Shown piece by piece: positions 1-6,551 of a DNA stretch of 8,500 nt; the first letter of the stretch is position 1; every line of letters starts with the position of its first letter. The stretch covers positions 1 through 8,500 of the forward strand of contig JACRLS010000026.1 of assembly GCA_016235225.1 (NCBI GenBank). The letters run 5' to 3'. The stretch comes from Nitrospirota bacterium. Lineage in GTDB: Bacteria; Nitrospirota; Nitrospiria; Nitrospirales; Nitrospiraceae. The position numbers and the translations under genes were made by a program. Under the pieces are notes generated by a model. That model was not told where the DNA came from and made no database searches. It saw nothing but the letters and a program-made list of their open reading frames with translations.

Positions 1-112
1 TCACCATCCTCAAGGTTCTTCCCCACACCACACAGGCATACTGCGACGATGAGTGCGCTCTCCGAATACGAATCCACAAGTATCGAACCATCCGAGACCA
101 CTGTCCGAGCAT
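1..112 (-). CDS. N-terminal part of an unidentified gene running off the left edge
   Basis: An open frame begins with ATG at 112 (minus strand) and stays open for 37 codons to the window edge. The start is supported by a strong Shine-Dalgarno, AAGGAGG, with 6 bases between it and the ATG. A second ATG at 117 in another frame lies only one base after the Shine-Dalgarno, too close, and its frame closes after 35 codons. The visible peptide starts MLGQWSRMVRYLWIRIRRAH and is rich in Arg and aromatic residues. I recognise no domain. It could be the start of a real gene whose body lies outside the window, or a chance frame. The Shine-Dalgarno is the main argument for a gene. Confidence 0.35.
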   Translation of the reverse strand, partial: MLGQWSRMVRYLWIRIRRAHSSSQYACVVWGRTLRMV

Positions 113-256
113 GTCATGCCTCCTTCTGCGGGGATCTACTCGCGTGAGCCCGTGAGCTCGGCGGATGCCGTTGAGAGCTGTGTCGACCTGCTTGACCGTC
201 AGCCTCTCTCGCCTTTGGATGGCAGACGGCCGACACGCCCTTCCTCTCCAGGGGCA

Positions 257-550
257 TCAAGGCTGTCTCGCCACAATCCGATCCTTCACCTTGTCGTAGA
301 CGTGTTGCGGAAGAATCTTCTTCTTCACCAGCTCGTCCGTGTGCTGGTAGGGTCGCCCCTCCACAATCCTCTTGGCATAGTGGACGCCGATTCCGCTCAG
401 GGACTGAAGCCGACCGACTGTCACGGAATTGATGTCCGTCAGCTTGTCTCCCGTGGCTCCCAATTCTCCAGCGAGGGCCTGACCTCTTGCTGTGATGGCA
501 TCAGCCCACCTCCCTTTGGTCGTTGTCGTTGAGCCGGCATCCTGTCCCAT
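257..550 (-). CDS. Small helix-hairpin-helix (ComEA-type) protein
   Basis: A 97-aa protein. The ATG at 550 is chosen over an upstream ATG at 583 because GAGGAGG sits 7 bases before it. Residues about 1-37 are polar and Ala/Gly/Thr-rich, probably flexible. Residues about 38-93 match the helix-hairpin-helix fold of ComEA-like proteins: 'DINSVTVGRLQSL' enters the first helix, the hairpin is LSGIG (51-55), then 'AKRIVEGRPY' and the second helix pair ending 'YDKVKDRIVA'. In this family the hairpin backbone contacts DNA phosphates without sequence specificity. There is no signal peptide or membrane segment, so unlike true ComEA it is probably cytoplasmic. A DNA-binding role is inferred from the fold. 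The region between it and the gene upstream (750) contains two inverted repeats, so it probably has its own transcript. Confidence 0.8.
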   Translation of the reverse strand: MGQDAGSTTTTKGRWADAITARGQALAGELGATGDKLTDINSVTVGRLQSLSGIGVHYAKRIVEGRPYQHTDELVKKKILPQHVYDKVKDRIVARQP

Positions 551-588
551 GATCTGTCCTCCTCGACTCGGCATCGGCCCCATTTAGC

Positions 589-609
589 ATCGCCGCTGAT
601 CGCGGCGAT
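589..609. repeat. 8-bp perfect inverted repeat in front of the helix-hairpin-helix gene
   Basis: Arms ATCGCCGC (589-596) and GCGGCGAT (602-609) are separated by 5 bases. The site lies 39-59 bases before the start at 550, in its leader or promoter region. It could be an operator or an RNA hairpin. No T-run follows on either strand, so it is not a standard intrinsic terminator. Confidence 0.4.
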
Positions 610-649
610 CATGGGAGTCTTCACTTGCTTCTCGCTCCTCCCAGTCAGC

Positions 650-684
650 AAGGGGGGGAGGGCAGCCAACTCCCCCCTCCCCTT
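650..684 (-). terminator. Strong G/C-tract hairpin between the FGE-fold and helix-hairpin-helix genes
   Basis: GGGGGGAG (653-660) pairs perfectly with CTCCCCCC (670-677) over a 9-base loop. With one bulged base the pairing extends outward (AAG at 650-652 with C/T bases at 679-684). It lies about 70 bases after the stop of the leftward FGE-fold gene, where a terminator would be expected. On the minus strand the hairpin is followed by a mixed sequence (TTGCTGACT) rather than a U-run, so it may be Rho-assisted, or only an attenuator or RNA-stability element. Confidence 0.4.
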
Positions 685-749
685 TAAGCGCATAGTCCCG
701 TCTGCGATAGTCCCTCGCCTATCCAGGGCACAGGAACTTCCCGCTGGGT

Positions 750-1568
750 TTAGAAGGAGTCTTGGGCGCACCGGATGCCCACATGGAGGCCCTTGTCGGC
801 GGGGAAGTTACTCTCTCGAGACGTTGATTTCATGGCCAGCCTGGAGCTGACAAACGAGCCGCCCCGGAACACTTTTTCAATTCCACGAACCGGCCCCTGC
901 GGATTACTCTTCGGGCTCTTGGCGTAATACTCCTCGTCGTACCAGTCCGCCACCCATTCGGAGACATTCCCCGCCATGTCGTAGATCCCATAGGGGCTCT
1001 TGCCGCCCTCGTAACTGCCCACCGGCTTCAGGCTGTCACGATAGGTATGGCTTGAGACGGACTGACCGTAATTCGCCAGCGTGAAGGCCGGCTCGTCATT
1101 GCCCCACGGATACCGTCGGCCGTCGAGTCCTCGCGCCGCCTTTTCCCACTCGGCTTCGGTCGGCAGCCGCTTGCCCACCCACCGACAGTAGGCATCCGCG
1201 GCTTCCCACGTCACCCCCATCACCGGACGATCTCCGTCCTGAAGCAGGTTGACTTGTGCCCACAACATCGGCACCAGCCCCGGCTGACCTTGTCCGATGG
1301 TTCCCAGGAACCTGGCATAGTGCGCGGTGGTGACCTCGAACTGGTCCACGTAGAAGGCATTCAAGTACACTTCGTGCTGTGGCTGGTTCTTGGCACGGCC
1401 GTCCGGGCTGCCCATCATGAACGCGCCATCCGACACCCACACCATGTGGACCCCGTTCCGGCGAGCTTCGACCTCCACCGTACGGCGGGTTTCGGCTAAC
1501 ACGGCTGTCGTCACGCTGATGACCGCCAGTCCAATGAGAAGCCTGATGACCAAGACCTTGTGCCGCAT
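750..1568 (-). CDS. Exported FGE-sulfatase-fold (SUMF1 domain) protein lacking the catalytic cysteines
   Basis: A 272-aa protein. The ATG at 1568 is chosen because GGAGGT lies 7 bases upstream and because it begins a signal peptide: MRHKVLVIR, then a hydrophobic stretch to about residue 24 ending VLA-ET. The mature part is a full-length FGE-sulfatase domain: 'VWVSDGAFMMGS' (43-54), 'FYVDQFEVT' (72-80), 'RLPTEAEWEKAARG' (134-147), 'RYPWGN' (152-157), 'YGIYDMAGNVSEWVADWY' (193-210) and 'FRGGSF' (234-239), ending 'GIRCAQD'. In true formylglycine-generating enzymes two cysteines follow GGS at +3 and +8. Here these are Ser241 and Met246, so sulfatase activation is unlikely. Family members without the cysteines are binding, accessory or other-chemistry proteins, some next to respiratory or nitrite-reductase genes. 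The role here is unknown, probably periplasmic. The upstream neighbour is CsbD-like, 103 bases away on the same strand. Confidence 0.85.
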   Translation of the reverse strand: MRHKVLVIRLLIGLAVISVTTAVLAETRRTVEVEARRNGVHMVWVSDGAFMMGSPDGRAKNQPQHEVYLNAFYVDQFEVTTAHYARFLGTIGQGQPGLVPMLWAQVNLLQDGDRPVMGVTWEAADAYCRWVGKRLPTEAEWEKAARGLDGRRYPWGNDEPAFTLANYGQSVSSHTYRDSLKPVGSYEGGKSPYGIYDMAGNVSEWVADWYDEEYYAKSPKSNPQGPVRGIEKVFRGGSFVSSRLAMKSTSRESNFPADKGLHVGIRCAQDSF

Positions 1569-1671
1569 CGCCGACCTCCACGTGACCGAGGACGATCTCT
1601 CGCCCCCACAACGTTGGGTCTCATCGTTTCCCGAAGCCTCGGCGCCTCCTGCGATGAACTCTCTGGATGAA

Positions 1672-1911
1672 TCAGGCCGTGGGTTTCGCCTCTTCGTACC
1701 CCTCATACCATCCGGTCCACCGCGCGTAGCGTCGATTCGCCCACTTGATGACCTCGTCCTTCATCTCTCCGTATCGCGCGGCCACCGTGCTGTTGAACTT
1801 GCCCAAATCGCCTCCGATCTGGAGGAGATCCTCATCCGTGAGTTTGCCCCACTGACCTTTGAGCGGCTGTTGCAGTTGACCCCAAAACTGTGAGAATTGC
1901 TCGCGGTTCAT
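1672..1911 (-). CDS. CsbD-like stress-response protein
   Basis: A 79-aa protein starting at ATG 1911, preceded by GAGGAG at about 7 bases. Upstream extension of the frame to 1995 is not supported. The sequence follows the CsbD plan: MNREQFSQFWGQL at the N-terminus, then 'LKGQWGKLTDEDLLQIGGD' (18-35) and 'ARYGEMKDEVIKWANR' (45-60). It is highly charged, predicted mostly helical, and has no signal peptide. CsbD proteins are sigma-B or general-stress proteins in Bacillus, with unknown biochemical role. The C-terminal tail (61-79, 'RYARWTGWYEGYEEAKPTA') is aromatic and acidic and extends beyond the core domain. The family call is firm; any function beyond 'stress-associated' is inference. Confidence 0.82.
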   Translation of the reverse strand: MNREQFSQFWGQLQQPLKGQWGKLTDEDLLQIGGDLGKFNSTVAARYGEMKDEVIKWANRRYARWTGWYEGYEEAKPTA

Positions 1912-1963
1912 CACACTCTCCTCTCTGTTTGTGCGGACCTTTCCGACCTGACGGCTTGAAAGC

Positions 1964-2026
1964 CTACCCCCGCTTGGCCAAGATTCGGTAATCATAGACG
2001 TACGTGTACAGCATCACCGCAATCAT
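1964..2026 (-). CDS. Possible tiny membrane peptide, or C-terminal remnant of one
   Basis: The frame is open from just after a stop at 2075-2077 to TAG at 1964-1966, 36 codons. The translated stretch has one likely membrane helix (LLAATIIFGGGMIAVMLYTY) followed by 'VYDYRILAKRG', a layout typical of very small single-span proteins. The only ATG (2026) lies inside the hydrophobic segment and would give 20 aa. In front of the segment the codons are ATT GTT GAG, so there is no usual start codon. There is no Shine-Dalgarno at either place. It may be a decayed gene, a gene using a rare start, or chance. It is collinear with the CsbD-like gene downstream. Confidence 0.25.
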   Translation of the reverse strand: MIAVMLYTYVYDYRILAKRG

Positions 2027-2197
2027 GCCCCCGCCAAAGATGATGGTCGCAGCGAGTAAGTGGTTCTCAACAATTCAGTGAAACAGTGTCTGTGTATAGT
2101 TCACGATGATCCTCTCTGCCGTCACCCACCTGACGGTCTGAGCCCCACGAGTCCTCGGATCGGGCCCGAAGCGGCGCGGTCTCGGCGGGACAGTCGT

Positions 2198-2455
2198 TCA
2201 ACGACCGGGTACGGCTTGAGCTACTTCGCGAGTCCCCTCATCCCGCTTGCAGCTTTGTTCAGCCATCATGCGCTGACCGGCACTGGCGTCCTTGGGAATC
2301 CTGGCCAGACAGGCCAGGAGCGAGTCCTCGACCGCACCCGACGCCACGAGGACCGGCCCACCCGACGGTTGGGCCGCCGCCATTGTCGGCAACGCGGGGA
2401 GCCCTAGAATCGACGCGAGTAACGCAATGAACCTACGAACCTCCCTCGTCTTGAC
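2198..2455 (-). pseudogene. Small exported Cys-containing protein without a canonical start codon
   Basis: The frame reads through a clear signal peptide: basic 'KTREVRR', hydrophobic 'FIALLASILGLPALP', then 'TMAAA-QP' as a probable cleavage site. A short mature part follows, with Cys49 and Cys69 (counting from the GTC at 2455) in 'LLACLARIPKDASAG' and 'MMAEQSCKRDE', and a TGA stop at 2198-2200. This is not random-looking. However, before the signal peptide the frame offers only GTC (2455), GTT and ATT (2428), and the previous in-frame codon of note is a stop. The first accepted starts are TTG at 2392 and ATG at 2383, both inside or after the hydrophobic segment and without a Shine-Dalgarno. 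A GGGAGG lies 11 bases before the ATT. Options are a rare start, a mutated start (pseudogene) or a sequence error. It begins 9 bases after the stop of the 54-aa membrane protein and would be cotranscribed with it. Confidence 0.5.
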
Positions 2456-2464
2456 GTGAACCGG

Positions 2465-2629
2465 TTACGCCGCCTGCTTGACGGTCCTGCGACGAGTCCG
2501 TCCGGCACTCCTGATCCCGACCGTCGTCAGTGATTCGAAGACCTTCCGTACCCATCCTGACACCGCGAGGGTCGCGATGATTCCCATCACTGCGAGTATG
2601 CCGCCGACGAAAGCCTGCATCTTGCTCAT
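2465..2629 (-). CDS. 54-aa single-span membrane protein
   Basis: A small gene supported by its start region: ATG at 2629 is preceded by GGGAGGGG, about 6 bases away. The protein begins MSKMQAFVGGILAVMGIIAT. Residues about 6-25 form one hydrophobic helix, followed by 'SGWVRKVFESLTTVG' and a very basic C-terminus (RSAGRTRRRTVKQAA). The positive-inside rule suggests the tail faces the cytoplasm. No family is recognised. The next frame downstream, encoding an exported protein, starts within about 10 bases of its stop, so the two may form one transcript. Confidence 0.6.
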   Translation of the reverse strand: MSKMQAFVGGILAVMGIIATLAVSGWVRKVFESLTTVGIRSAGRTRRRTVKQAA

Positions 2630-3325
2630 TGTTCACCCCTCCCTACTCGACGTTGTGCTGATGGATTCTCCACGCCGCACCTCCTGCCTCATGATGCCCT
2701 ACAGAACTCCATGACCGCCTGGCCGATGGGACGGATCAGGTGGCACCTGTCATCTCGCTCGTCCCGTCTCCAGTGAAGAAATCTTGCCGACGTTCGAACG
2801 AACCGCGAGGGGTCTGGGCGATGACGAATTCGGCCCTCTTCCGCTGCCGGCACGAGAAACACGACTGCTTGGAGACCCGGTGGTCAGACACCCGACCGAT
2901 CGCGTTTCACAGAGACCCGACCGAAGAGCGGCGGAGACTGGGGAATCAGACGCGCAGGAAGCGATCAGGAGGCGCGAGGGATAGGACAGTCAGCGAGGCT
3001 CAGGAGATCACCATTTCACCCTACAGGGAGAACCGCGGGGTGTCAACGCGCGTGGCGAGCCCTGTGCCGTAAGGCCATGATTCCGTACGGGTTTATATTT
3101 TCCATGCCACGACCCCCCGTGGAAGATCGGATCAATCCACGTCAGGTGGGCCAGGCATGGCCGGGGGAAACCGGGCCGGACAGGCGGGGCTGAATCCGGG
3201 CTTGCGCGATGAGATGAGATGAATGGGACAGCATGCACCTCGCCGCACGCGCCGCCGAGATCCGCGCTGTTAGGAGTATAAAAGCCGCGCCCCTATCTAT
3301 CCGAACGTGCCCACCACCGGCCACC
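2630..3325. other. About 700 bp without a supportable gene
   Basis: Open frames here on both strands are Arg/Pro-rich translations without Shine-Dalgarno sequences or recognisable domains. Visible minor items are the perfect 8-bp palindrome CCGTACGG (3083-3090) beside an AT-rich TTTATATTTT, three tandem GATGA units (3208-3222), and GTATAAAA at 3279-3286. None has a well-spaced promoter partner. The 5' part presumably carries the leftward promoter for the small genes ending at 2629, and the 3' part the transcript end of the reductase gene. Confidence 0.5.
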
Positions 3326-4060
3326 TCAGTCGTCCGGCGAGCCGGTGTCGTCGTAGTATTTCTCGCGATAGATGGGGCAGAGGCCTTTCTTTTGAAGCAG
3401 GGCGGTCACCTCCGCGAGCATGCCGCCGTTTCCGCAGAGATACACCGCGAGGTGTTTCACGGAGGCGATCCGCTCCTCGACCAGGCGCGTGACTCGGCCG
3501 GATTTGCCGCGCCAACCTGGCTCGGGCCGGGAGAGGGTGGTGATACAGGAGAAGGTCGGCTGGTTCCTCGCCAGCGCGACCAGTGCCTCCTGCTCATACA
3601 GATCCCGCTGGCTGCGCAGGCCCCAGAACAAGGTCGCTGGTCTCGGATCAGGACGCTCCGCGTTGGCCAGCAGCATGGACCAAATCGGCGCGATGCCGGT
3701 GCCGGTCGCGACGAACAGGAGCTCGCGCCCAGGGTCCTCCCGCAGGTAGAAGTGGCCCGCCGGCCCCTTGAAATGTGTCTCGTCCTCTTCTTTGAGGCTG
3801 AACAGATAGGAGGAGCCTGGTCCGCCCGGCACGAGATTGAGCAGCAGGGTGATGACGTTTGAGCGACCGGGTGACGAGGCGATCGAATAGGGCCGCGTCA
3901 CGACGCGGCCGGTCCGTGGGTGCAGCACCTCGAACGAGACGAACTGGCCGGCTTTGAACAGAATGTCCTTCGGATCGCGGAGGGCGAGATCGATCGCCCG
4001 GACGTCATGCGTCAGGGCTTCCAGGCGGATCACGTGAGCGGTGTAAGACTGCCCGGCCAT
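3326..4060 (-). CDS. FNR-type FAD/NAD(P)H oxidoreductase
   Basis: A 244-aa protein starting at ATG 4060, preceded by AAAGGAA about 6 bases away. Residues about 1-100 form the FAD-binding barrel, with RPYS (56-59) as the flavin-binding R-x-Y-S motif and 'GPAGHFYL' (99-106) closing the domain. Residues about 113-235 form the NAD(P)-binding domain, with 'FVATGTGIAPIWSML' (116-130) and the C-terminal 'LCGNGGMLAEV' (208-218). No 2Fe-2S cluster motif or heme domain is present, so it is a single-function reductase passing electrons between NAD(P)H and a ferredoxin, flavin or partner oxygenase. The length fits bacterial ferredoxin-NADP reductase-like proteins. It is last in the leftward series monooxygenase, methyltransferase, GNAT fragment, reductase, and might supply electrons to that pathway. 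The frame of the GNAT fragment overlaps its start. Confidence 0.87.
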   Translation of the reverse strand: MAGQSYTAHVIRLEALTHDVRAIDLALRDPKDILFKAGQFVSFEVLHPRTGRVVTRPYSIASSPGRSNVITLLLNLVPGGPGSSYLFSLKEEDETHFKGPAGHFYLREDPGRELLFVATGTGIAPIWSMLLANAERPDPRPATLFWGLRSQRDLYEQEALVALARNQPTFSCITTLSRPEPGWRGKSGRVTRLVEERIASVKHLAVYLCGNGGMLAEVTALLQKKGLCPIYREKYYDDTGSPDD

Positions 4061-4286
4061 GCACGATTCCTTTTCCCATGTTTATAACTCTTGCGAGAAA
4101 CGAGTCAACGCCCAGCCATCTGCCAGGCGCCCGGGCTTCGCTCACTGCGCGCACCGCCGTCTCCTCTTGATGAAAACCAAACGCGGGCTCCCCAATTGCA
4201 ACCATAATTTCCTGGAGGAGCTCTCCCACCATCGATGCGATGGCCTTCGCCTCATGAGGGTCTGCGTAGTCGATACGAGTGGTCAT
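4005..4286 (-). pseudogene. N-terminal fragment of a GNAT acetyltransferase
   Basis: From ATG 4286, 26 bases after the methyltransferase stop, the frame encodes MTTRIDYADPHEAKAIASMV followed by 'GELLQEIMVAIGEPAFGFHQEETAVRA'. This resembles the first strand and helices of a GNAT-family N-acetyltransferase. After about residue 47 the sequence turns into Arg/Gly-rich material with no GNAT acetyl-CoA-binding motif (no R/Q-x-x-G-x-G/A). The frame then runs across the reductase start and ends at 4005. A complete GNAT protein needs about 140 or more residues, so the catalytic core is absent. I read it as a gene whose 3' part was deleted; the first ~47 codons (to about 4145) are the recognisable remnant. 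The Shine-Dalgarno is weak (GGCGGGACGGG). A short functional peptide is possible but less likely. Confidence 0.5.
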
Positions 4287-4311
4287 GGGCCCGTCCCGCC
4301 AACCGATGCGA

Positions 4312-5109
4312 TCACAGAGGCTTCCGACCGGTGACGGCGACCGTCGCGTAGTAGATCGCCCAGCTCTGCGGATCCTCCGCAAAGCGACCGTATTGAGTGA
4401 GATCCAATGCGGTGACCGCTCCGGTCGCCAGATACTTGTCGCGCAATTGCTCCGCAGACATCTTCATCATCGTGGCCATGCCTGAGCCGCCGGAGGACAG
4501 CGGCGCATCGTACTCCACCGTCAGTTCCCCCATCCCCCGATGTTGCAGCGACGAGGGCAACTTGAGTCCCAACGCGTCATCCATGCCCAGCTTGTCGTAC
4601 ATCGCTTTGATGGCCTGATTCACCTTCGCCACCGACGCCAACTGTCCCGCATCTCCGGTGATCCCGCGAGAGGCGGAGAAATCGGGCTCTTCCAGCACGA
4701 GCCACCCGCCAGGCTTCAGACAGGCGAGCATCTTCGACAGGGCAGTCTGATAGTCGGGAAGATGGATCAAGACGTATCGGGCATGCACGAGATCGAATGC
4801 AGCCTCGGGCAAGGGCACCGCACGAACATCAGCCTGGTGCACCTCCACGTTCCGTGGCTGCTGCTGACCGAGGAACTTGGTCGAAATGTCGACGGCGACG
4901 ACTCGCCCCATCGGACCAACGGCCTCACTCATCCAGCCCAGAACCGAGCCGGCCCCAGGCCCCACTTCCAGGCAGGTCCACCCGGCCTTCACGCCTGTGA
5001 CCAGGAGGCGGCGCCGGGTCGCGGCATCGCAGACCTGCTCAATGGCTCGAAGCCGCTCTAATTCACGTTCATCTTCGACACGATGAAAGACGTATTCCGG
5101 CTGGGTCAT
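4312..5109 (-). CDS. Class I SAM-dependent methyltransferase
   Basis: A 265-aa protein starting at ATG 5109, preceded by AGGAAGAG about 7 bases upstream. The frame is open further upstream but without a better start. It has a short helical N-terminal part ('VEDERELERLRAIEQVCDAA'), then the Rossmann-fold motifs: motif I 'LEVGPGAGS' (47-55), acidic ribose-binding Asp74 in 'VAVDIS', Asp94 in 'QADVRAVPL' for adenine contact, 'FDLVHARYVLIHLPD' (105-119), and motif III 'LKPGGWLVLEEPDF' (131-144). The C-terminal ~100 residues are a substrate cap. The overall plan is that of UbiE/UbiG-type small-molecule methyltransferases rather than DNA or RNA enzymes. Methyl acceptor unknown. It lies 103 bases after a FAD monooxygenase on the same strand, which suggests hydroxylation and methylation of one substrate. 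Confidence 0.87.
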   Translation of the reverse strand: MTQPEYVFHRVEDERELERLRAIEQVCDAATRRRLLVTGVKAGWTCLEVGPGAGSVLGWMSEAVGPMGRVVAVDISTKFLGQQQPRNVEVHQADVRAVPLPEAAFDLVHARYVLIHLPDYQTALSKMLACLKPGGWLVLEEPDFSASRGITGDAGQLASVAKVNQAIKAMYDKLGMDDALGLKLPSSLQHRGMGELTVEYDAPLSSGGSGMATMMKMSAEQLRDKYLATGAVTALDLTQYGRFAEDPQSWAIYYATVAVTGRKPL

Positions 5110-5212
5110 CGTGGCTCTTCCTGCACAGGCGACATACCGCCCGATTCGTTTCTGAGTCCCAGAGAGTATAGAGAACGGCTGTCGGCCAGGACCGCAAAGA
5201 AGAAGCGCGTCA

Positions 5213-6430
5213 TCACACAGCGGGCGTCCGCACATGCTCGGGGCGAAACCCGATCCCGATCAGTCGCGCGGGAATCCGGCCCAGCCAGGGGAACCGCACC
5301 AGCAGGCGGAGAGCCAGCGGCGGGGTAAGTTGCTCCGTGCTGCCCAGCACGCGCCGGATGATTCGATTCTGCACGGCCAACTGGACACGCTGTGTCATCC
5401 GGGTCGGCCACTCACGCCGGGTTTGGACGCGCCGCAGGTCTTCGGTCGTCACCTGTCCTGTCCGCAAGGGCTCGGCCAGCAGATTTGCGGCCGCGACCGC
5501 ATCCTGGATGGCCAGATTGATCCCCACGCCACCGACCGGAGACATCGCATGTGCTGCATCGCCGATGCAGAGGAGGCCCGGGCGATACCACCGAAGCAAC
5601 CGATCCACTTGGACCGTCAGCAGTTTGATGGCCTGCCAATCCTGAAGCTCGTCGACCCGGTCGGCGATGAACGGCGCCACGCGCGCGACGCGATGGCGGA
5701 ACGCCGGCAACCCCTGCGCCTGAAGCTGATCCAGCGACCCCTTCGGGATCACAAAGCCGCACTGCCAGTACTCGCCTCGGTTCAACATGACGAAGATCTG
5801 ACCGACATCGAAGCGTCCCATGGGATCCCCCGGATCGTGTGGCCGCCGGGAGAGGCGAAACCACAGCACGTCCATCGGCGCGCCGAACTCCTGCACCGGC
5901 AGGCCGGCCCGTGCGCGAACGACCGAATGCCGGCCGTCGGCGGCCACCACAAGGCCGGCTCGCACCTCGAGCGGCCCCTCCGGCGTCACCGCCTGGAACC
6001 CGACCACGCGCTCGCCGTCCTCGATGAGCCCGGTGATTTCGGTCTGCAGGCGGAGCGTGAATGTCGGATAGCGCGCGCCGCGCGCGGCGAGAAAGTTAAG
6101 GAAGTCCCACTGCGGCATGAAGGCAATGAAGGAACTCCGTACCGGCAGGCAACTGAAATCCGCGATCGCCAACGCCAGTTCGCCAAACTGCGCCCGGAGC
6201 CGCGGCGCCTTCTGGTGCGGCAGCTTCAGCAGATCATCCGCGAGCCCCAGTTCATGCATCACTTCCAGTGTGGAGGGATGGATCGTGGCCCCGCGAAAAT
6301 CACGGAGGAAGTCGGCGTGCTTCTCCAGCACGAGCACATCCACGCCCGCGCGGGCCAGCAGCAGACCCAACATCATGCCGGCGGGACCGCCCCCCGCGAT
6401 ACAGCACCGGACCGAGAGTGTGTTCGCCAT
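5213..6430 (-). CDS. FAD-dependent aromatic-type monooxygenase (PHBH fold)
   Basis: A 405-aa protein starting at ATG 6430, preceded by GGAG 10 bases upstream. All three hallmarks of the class A flavin hydroxylase family are visible: the dinucleotide fold 'CCIAGGGPAGMMLG' (9-22) ending with Glu36 in 'VLVLEKH' for the FAD ribose, the DG motif 'VVAADGRHSVVR' (161-172), and the GD motif 'GLLCIGDAAHAMSP' (285-298) followed by 'GGVGINLAIQDAVAAANLLA'. The length is normal for the family. Such enzymes use NAD(P)H and O2 to hydroxylate or epoxidise a small, usually aromatic or quinone-like, substrate. The substrate cannot be read from sequence. It is cytosolic or membrane-peripheral, with no signal peptide. 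Downstream are a SAM methyltransferase and an FNR-type reductase; upstream is a small polytopic membrane protein. Confidence 0.9.
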   Translation of the reverse strand: MANTLSVRCCIAGGGPAGMMLGLLLARAGVDVLVLEKHADFLRDFRGATIHPSTLEVMHELGLADDLLKLPHQKAPRLRAQFGELALAIADFSCLPVRSSFIAFMPQWDFLNFLAARGARYPTFTLRLQTEITGLIEDGERVVGFQAVTPEGPLEVRAGLVVAADGRHSVVRARAGLPVQEFGAPMDVLWFRLSRRPHDPGDPMGRFDVGQIFVMLNRGEYWQCGFVIPKGSLDQLQAQGLPAFRHRVARVAPFIADRVDELQDWQAIKLLTVQVDRLLRWYRPGLLCIGDAAHAMSPVGGVGINLAIQDAVAAANLLAEPLRTGQVTTEDLRRVQTRREWPTRMTQRVQLAVQNRIIRRVLGSTEQLTPPLALRLLVRFPWLGRIPARLIGIGFRPEHVRTPAV

Positions 6431-6463
6431 GTCGACTCCGGCTCCGAGAGGGAACGGACAGGG

Positions 6464-6477
6464 GAGAGGCTCCTCTC
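6464..6477. repeat. 14-bp palindrome upstream of the FAD monooxygenase
   Basis: GAGAGG-CT-CCTCTC is a perfect 6-bp inverted repeat with a 2-base centre, 34-47 bases before the monooxygenase start and inside the 121-bp gap after the 117-aa membrane protein gene. The 2-base centre favours a protein-binding (operator-like) site over an RNA hairpin. I see no obvious -10/-35 pair around it, so an operator role is a guess. Confidence 0.3.
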
Positions 6478-6551
6478 TGGTGCCGCACTCTACAAGAGGC
6501 CTTGGAAGACACCCTCCCGCACGCCCTCGCGCGCCGCGAGGCAGACGAAGC

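Noticed and set aside
53..532. A 159-codon plus-strand open frame
   Set aside because: Antisense to the helix-hairpin-helix gene; Pro/Arg/Ser-rich translation without a domain or ribosome site.
3083..3100. Palindrome CCGTACGG next to TTTATATTTT as a promoter with operator
   Set aside because: On both strands the -10-like sequence lacks a -35 partner at 16-18 bases, and no gene begins nearby.
3208..3222. Three tandem GATGA units as a repeat array
   Set aside because: Only three 5-base units without spacers; no CRISPR-like or other array structure. No CRISPR array was seen in the window.
3233..3862. A 209-codon plus-strand open frame
   Set aside because: Antisense to the FNR-type reductase, with low-complexity translation and no Shine-Dalgarno.
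5165..5170. TATACT (minus strand) as a separate promoter for the methyltransferase
   Set aside because: No acceptable -35 hexamer at 16-18 bases upstream, so an internal promoter is not supported.
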